This document shows positions 6,118 through 6,510 of a DNA stretch of 6,510 nt, in pieces. A program made the translations under genes and the position numbers. Each line of letters begins with the position of its first letter. Positions within the stretch are counted from its first letter, which is position 1. Source of the DNA: an uncultured Lachnobacterium sp. (GTDB lineage Bacteria; Bacillota; Clostridia; Lachnospirales; Lachnospiraceae); assembly GCA_900548765.1 (NCBI GenBank), contig URLU01000128.1:1-6510 (forward strand), given 5' to 3'. Under the pieces are notes generated by a model that made no database searches, had not been told where the DNA came from, and saw only the letters and a program-made list of their open reading frames with translations.

Positions 6118-6510
6118 CATCAAATTTCTTTGCCAGTGCCTTGGTACCTAAGTTAATCAGGAATACTATAACCAGCAGTGTCACCGCTATACCAAAGGCT
6201 GTGTCAAAATCTCCCTCACTGGTAGCTGACAGGTAGAGCTGTACTGTCATGGTACCGCCTGACCTGTGCATCTTTGGGAAGATGTCGCTCAGACCATTTA
6301 AGAGTGCTTTGCCGCTTCCCGCTGTAAAAAGCAAAGCTGCTGACTCTCCCACGATTCGTCCAATCGCAAGGATTACTCCTGTTATGATACCGGGCATGGC
6401 ACTTGGAAGAAGAATTGTTCTAATCATATGCCATTTACCGGCGCCAAGACCGATTGCACCATTTCTGTAGGAATCCGGAACTGTCTTTAACGCTTCCTGT
6501 GTATTTCTGG
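6101..6510 (-). CDS. pstA: Phosphate ABC transporter permease PstA, 3' part
   Basis: The gene runs off the right edge. The reading frame is open from 6508 down to TAA at 6101-6103, giving the last 135 residues of a protein normally about 280-300 long. The fragment contains the EAA loop of binding-protein-dependent permeases: QEALKTVPDSYRNGAIGLGAGKWHMIRTILLPSAMPGIITG. That loop docks on PstB. The segment ILAIGRIVGESAALLFTAG follows, whose GRxxGE(S/T)A wording is typical of Pst permeases. A final membrane helix FGIAVTLLVIVFLINLGTKAL leads to a short basic cytoplasmic tail. The methionine at 6425-6427 lies inside the EAA loop and is not the start. PstA pairs with PstC to form the channel; pstC and pstS would be expected beyond the right edge. 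PstA rather than PstC is favoured because it directly precedes pstB. Confidence 0.93.
   Translation of the reverse strand, partial: RNTQEALKTVPDSYRNGAIGLGAGKWHMIRTILLPSAMPGIITGVILAIGRIVGESAALLFTAGSGKALLNGLSDIFPKMHRSGGTMTVQLYLSATSEGDFDTAFGIAVTLLVIVFLINLGTKALAKKFDVNRLE

Overview
The window looks like chromosomal DNA of a Gram-positive, moderately AT-rich Clostridia bacterium. The protein flavour (short PhoR, Na/Pi carrier with a PhoU tail, clostridial TrpB-like enzyme) suggests Lachnospiraceae, in the neighbourhood of Roseburia or Agathobacter. This placement is by recognition only, since no rRNA or marker gene is present. I saw no mobile element, CRISPR array, tRNA or rRNA.

Layout: positions 1-562 (+) hold the 3' part of a TrpB-like PLP enzyme. 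A strong hairpin at 631-675 separates it from everything else and can end transcription from both sides. The rest of the window is one block on the minus strand. In the direction of transcription it reads pstA (3' part, 6510-6101), pstB (6067-5306), phoU (5300-4650), a 148-bp gap, nptA (4501-2702), phoP (2669-2001) and phoR (2004-682).

Function: this is a phosphate-homeostasis locus. PstA and PstB belong to the high-affinity ABC phosphate importer, and PhoU couples that importer to signalling. NptA is a Na+/phosphate carrier with its own PhoU-like tail. PhoP and PhoR form the phosphate-responsive two-component system. Gene spacing is short (33 nt pstA-pstB, 5 nt pstB-phoU, 32 nt nptA-phoP, 4-bp overlap phoP-phoR). 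The only sizeable gap is between phoU and nptA.

That gap is the most informative non-coding stretch. It carries four near-identical 12-mers which, read on the minus strand, contain TTTACA. This resembles the Gram-positive PhoP-box consensus TT(A/T/C)ACA. The repeats sit just upstream of and within a plausible sigma-A promoter for nptA-phoP-phoR, so the regulator may control its own operon and the carrier. A perfect 10-bp hairpin overlaps the same promoter.

The system is of a known kind. The points worth a second look are its regulatory architecture, two start codons best placed downstream of the longest reading frame, and a 14-bp tandem duplication at the end of pstA.
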